From: Desulfocapsa sp.
GTDB lineage: Bacteria > Desulfobacterota > Desulfobulbia > Desulfobulbales > Desulfocapsaceae
Direction: 5' to 3'
DNA: 8,828 nt
Assembly: GCA_030638765.1 (NCBI GenBank)
Contig: DAOWDZ010000002.1
Coordinates: forward strand, 1 to 8,828
The notes under the pieces were generated by a model, which saw only the letters and a program-made list of their open reading frames with translations, was not told the DNA's origin and did no database searches. A program made the translations under genes and the position numbers. This document shows, one piece after another, positions 7,527-8,828 of this stretch. Numbering within the stretch: the stretch's first letter is position 1; every line of letters begins with the position of its first letter.

Positions 7527-8582
7527 ATGGAAGAAGAGATAAAAAATTCAAATATTCTTATTGTTGACGATAATGCCGCCAACATAGCACTGCTGGAAAA
7601 TCTTCTTGAAGACGAAGGCTATGAAGAATATACATCGACAACAGATCCACGTACCGTACTGGCTCTATGCCAGGAAGAAGATTTTGACCTGATACTTCTC
7701 GATATTCGCATGCCTCACATGACTGGAATTGAAGTTATGCAGCAACTTGGCAAACACTTCCCACAAAGTCACTACCTTCCCATACTGGTATTAACTGCTC
7801 AACTTGATCAGGAAACACGATCACAAGCACTCAGCCTTGGAGCCAAGGACTTTTTGACAAAACCTTTCCAGCACTGGGAGGCTCTGCTTCGTATTCGCAA
7901 TCTTCTGGAAATGCGTTACCACTTTAAAAAACAGATATCACGTGGAGATACTCTTGAAAAAGAAGTGGCCGAACGAACGAAGGAAATCCGTTCAATACAA
8001 CTTCAAATTGTTCGCCGTTTAGGTATGGCTGGCGAATTTAGAGATAATGAGACAGGAGCCCATGTTCTCCGAATGAGCCGTATTTCTGAAGTCATTGCCC
8101 GAGGTGCCGGACTTGATGAAAAAACCTGCGAATTAATCCTCCACTCAAGTACCATGCACGATGTCGGAAAAATCGGCATCCCGGACAGCATACTCCTTAA
8201 GCCGGGTAAGTTTACGGAAGAAGAGTGGCAAATAATGAAAAGCCACACAGAAATCGGTACGCAGATTATCGGTGATTACCCTGCTGATATTTTCTGGATG
8301 GGAAGCACAATTGCCCATTCCCATCACGAAAAATGGGATGGCAGCGGCTATCCGGAAGGATTAGAAGGTGAAGCTATCCCCATTGCTGCACGTATTGCAG
8401 CCATCAGTGATGTTTTTGACGCGCTTCTCTCATCGCGTCCCTACAAAGACCCATGGCCCTTAGAAAAAGCACTCGCTGTGATGAAGGAAAATTCCGGCAG
8501 TCATTTTGACCCCACCTTATTAAATGTTTTTCTCGATTGTCTTGATGAGATCTTGGAAATTCGAAAAGCTTTTCCTGACTAA
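7527..8582 (+). CDS. REC-HD-GYP response regulator, predicted cyclic di-GMP phosphodiesterase
   Basis: The 351-residue cytoplasmic protein has the two-domain layout of RpfG-like regulators. The receiver (about 8-125) shows Asp14/Asp15, phospho-acceptor Asp59 in LLDIRMP, Thr90 and Lys112 in LTKP. A helical, partly coiled-coil linker (about 130-160) leads to the HD-GYP domain (about 162-345). That domain keeps the expected metal and catalytic residues: Glu175 and His179 in NETGAH, His211-Asp212 with Lys215 in MHDVGK, His240, His266-His267, the signature HHEKWDGSGYP (266-276), and Asp295. Members of this family open cyclic di-GMP to pGpG and GMP. Retention of all ligands predicts an active enzyme, including the extra glutamate found in trinuclear members (inference from family knowledge). 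The gene starts 9 bases after the kinase stop with its own Shine-Dalgarno, making it the probable phosphorylation target and output of the sensory operon. It ends 13 bases from a convergent gene. Confidence 0.95.
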   Translation: MEEEIKNSNILIVDDNAANIALLENLLEDEGYEEYTSTTDPRTVLALCQEEDFDLILLDIRMPHMTGIEVMQQLGKHFPQSHYLPILVLTAQLDQETRSQALSLGAKDFLTKPFQHWEALLRIRNLLEMRYHFKKQISRGDTLEKEVAERTKEIRSIQLQIVRRLGMAGEFRDNETGAHVLRMSRISEVIARGAGLDEKTCELILHSSTMHDVGKIGIPDSILLKPGKFTEEEWQIMKSHTEIGTQIIGDYPADIFWMGSTIAHSHHEKWDGSGYPEGLEGEAIPIAARIAAISDVFDALLSSRPYKDPWPLEKALAVMKENSGSHFDPTLLNVFLDCLDEILEIRKAFPD

Positions 8583-8593
8583 TTCGTTTCAGG
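8574..8593. terminator. Weak stem between convergent genes, possible bidirectional terminator
   Basis: CCTGA and TCAGG can pair as a 5-base stem with a 10-base loop spanning the two stop codons. It is followed by only TTT on the plus strand and by AAAAGCTTTT on the minus strand. A perfect palindrome GAAAAGCTTTTC (8563-8574) abuts it inside the regulator gene. The stem is short and lacks a strong T-run, so this is a weak candidate; transcripts of the two genes may overlap instead. Confidence 0.22.
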
Positions 8594-8595
8594 TT

Positions 8596-8828
8596 TCAAG
8601 TACCCTTCTTGCCACCTCTGGCACTGCGTTCAATGGGCATGATAAGGCAGTTTGGCCCACCCATTCCCTTGGCAAATTCTCCCAGATCCAGATTATGAAC
8701 GACGAAGTTTTCTCTCTCTAAAAGCTCTATCACCACCGAATTAGAACGATTTATAATCAGTTCATTATTTCCTAAACAGATAATATTGGCAGTTGTCTCT
8801 CCCCCACAGGTGATGGCAACCCCCTTGA
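8596..8828 (-). CDS. C-terminal part of a guanidino-group-modifying hydrolase (arginine deiminase/DDAH/amidinotransferase superfamily)
   Basis: The minus-strand frame entering from the right edge stays open for 76 codons and ends at TGA (8598-8596). The visible C-terminus contains VVHNLDLGEF followed by AKGMGGPNCLIMP. In this superfamily the catalytic cysteine, which forms the covalent amidino intermediate, sits in a glycine-rich turn of the form GGGxxC about 5-20 residues from the C-terminus. Here the cysteine is encoded at 8649-8647 with 16 residues after it, which fits well. Members act on arginine, methylated arginines or related guanidines, releasing citrulline or transferring the amidino group. 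The His and acidic catalytic residues lie outside the window, so I cannot separate arginine deiminase, dimethylargininase and amidinotransferase types. The tail ends in a basic RGGKKGT. The gene is convergent with the HD-GYP regulator gene, and no link to it is evident. Confidence 0.75.
   Translation of the reverse strand, partial: KGVAITCGGETTANIICLGNNELIINRSNSVVIELLERENFVVHNLDLGEFAKGMGGPNCLIMPIERSARGGKKGT

Noticed and set aside
8524..8721. Plus-strand open frame overlapping the end of the regulator gene
   Set aside because: It lies out of frame over the HD-GYP gene and antisense to the guanidino-hydrolase fragment, with no ribosome site or domain.
1..8828. tRNA, rRNA, CRISPR array, insertion sequence or prophage elements
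   Set aside because: No regularly spaced repeats, no transposase or integrase-like frames and no RNA gene signatures were seen; nearly all sequence is accounted for by the listed genes.

Overview
The window looks like chromosomal DNA from a Gram-negative, moderately AT-rich bacterium. The evidence is a RecC-type recombination subunit, a lipoprotein with a periplasmic solute-binding fold, a two-TM hybrid histidine kinase with a periplasmic domain, and an HD-GYP response regulator. This mix, together with the ModA-like subgroup of the binding protein, is what I would expect from a Desulfobacterota lineage (sulfate reducers and relatives) or some Gammaproteobacteria. The phylum is an inference and is not proven by the sequence.

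Layout. (1) Positions 1-3163, minus strand: a long uninterrupted frame for a RecC-like subunit of exonuclease V, with only its extreme C-terminus cut off by the left edge. (2) Positions 3164-3289: a divergent intergenic region with a TATAAT box. (3) Positions 3290-3787, plus strand: a GNAT N-acetyltransferase of the phosphinothricin/methionine-sulfone acetyltransferase type. (4) Positions 3788-3985: non-coding, with one short perfect inverted repeat. (5) Positions 3986-8582, plus strand: three tightly packed genes that form a sensory operon: a ModA-like lipoprotein, a hybrid sensor kinase (TM-periplasmic-TM-PAS-PAS-HisKA-HATPase-REC), and a REC-HD-GYP response regulator. (6) Positions 8596-8828, minus strand and convergent: the C-terminal end of a guanidino-group-modifying enzyme (arginine deiminase / DDAH / amidinotransferase superfamily) carrying its catalytic cysteine.

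How the genes work together. The proposed pathway is that the lipoprotein binds a small, probably anionic ligand in the periplasm and presents it to the 200-residue periplasmic domain of the kinase. The kinase integrates this with two cytoplasmic PAS domains and phosphorylates the downstream regulator. The HD-GYP output domain, which keeps all its metal ligands, would then hydrolyse cyclic di-GMP. No permease or ATPase gene accompanies the binding protein, which supports a sensory rather than a transport role. This three-part module is the most interesting system here. A second point of interest is that the RecC protein aligns without gaps to E. coli RecC over the first ~140 residues, yet differs at several positions reported to read the Chi sequence.
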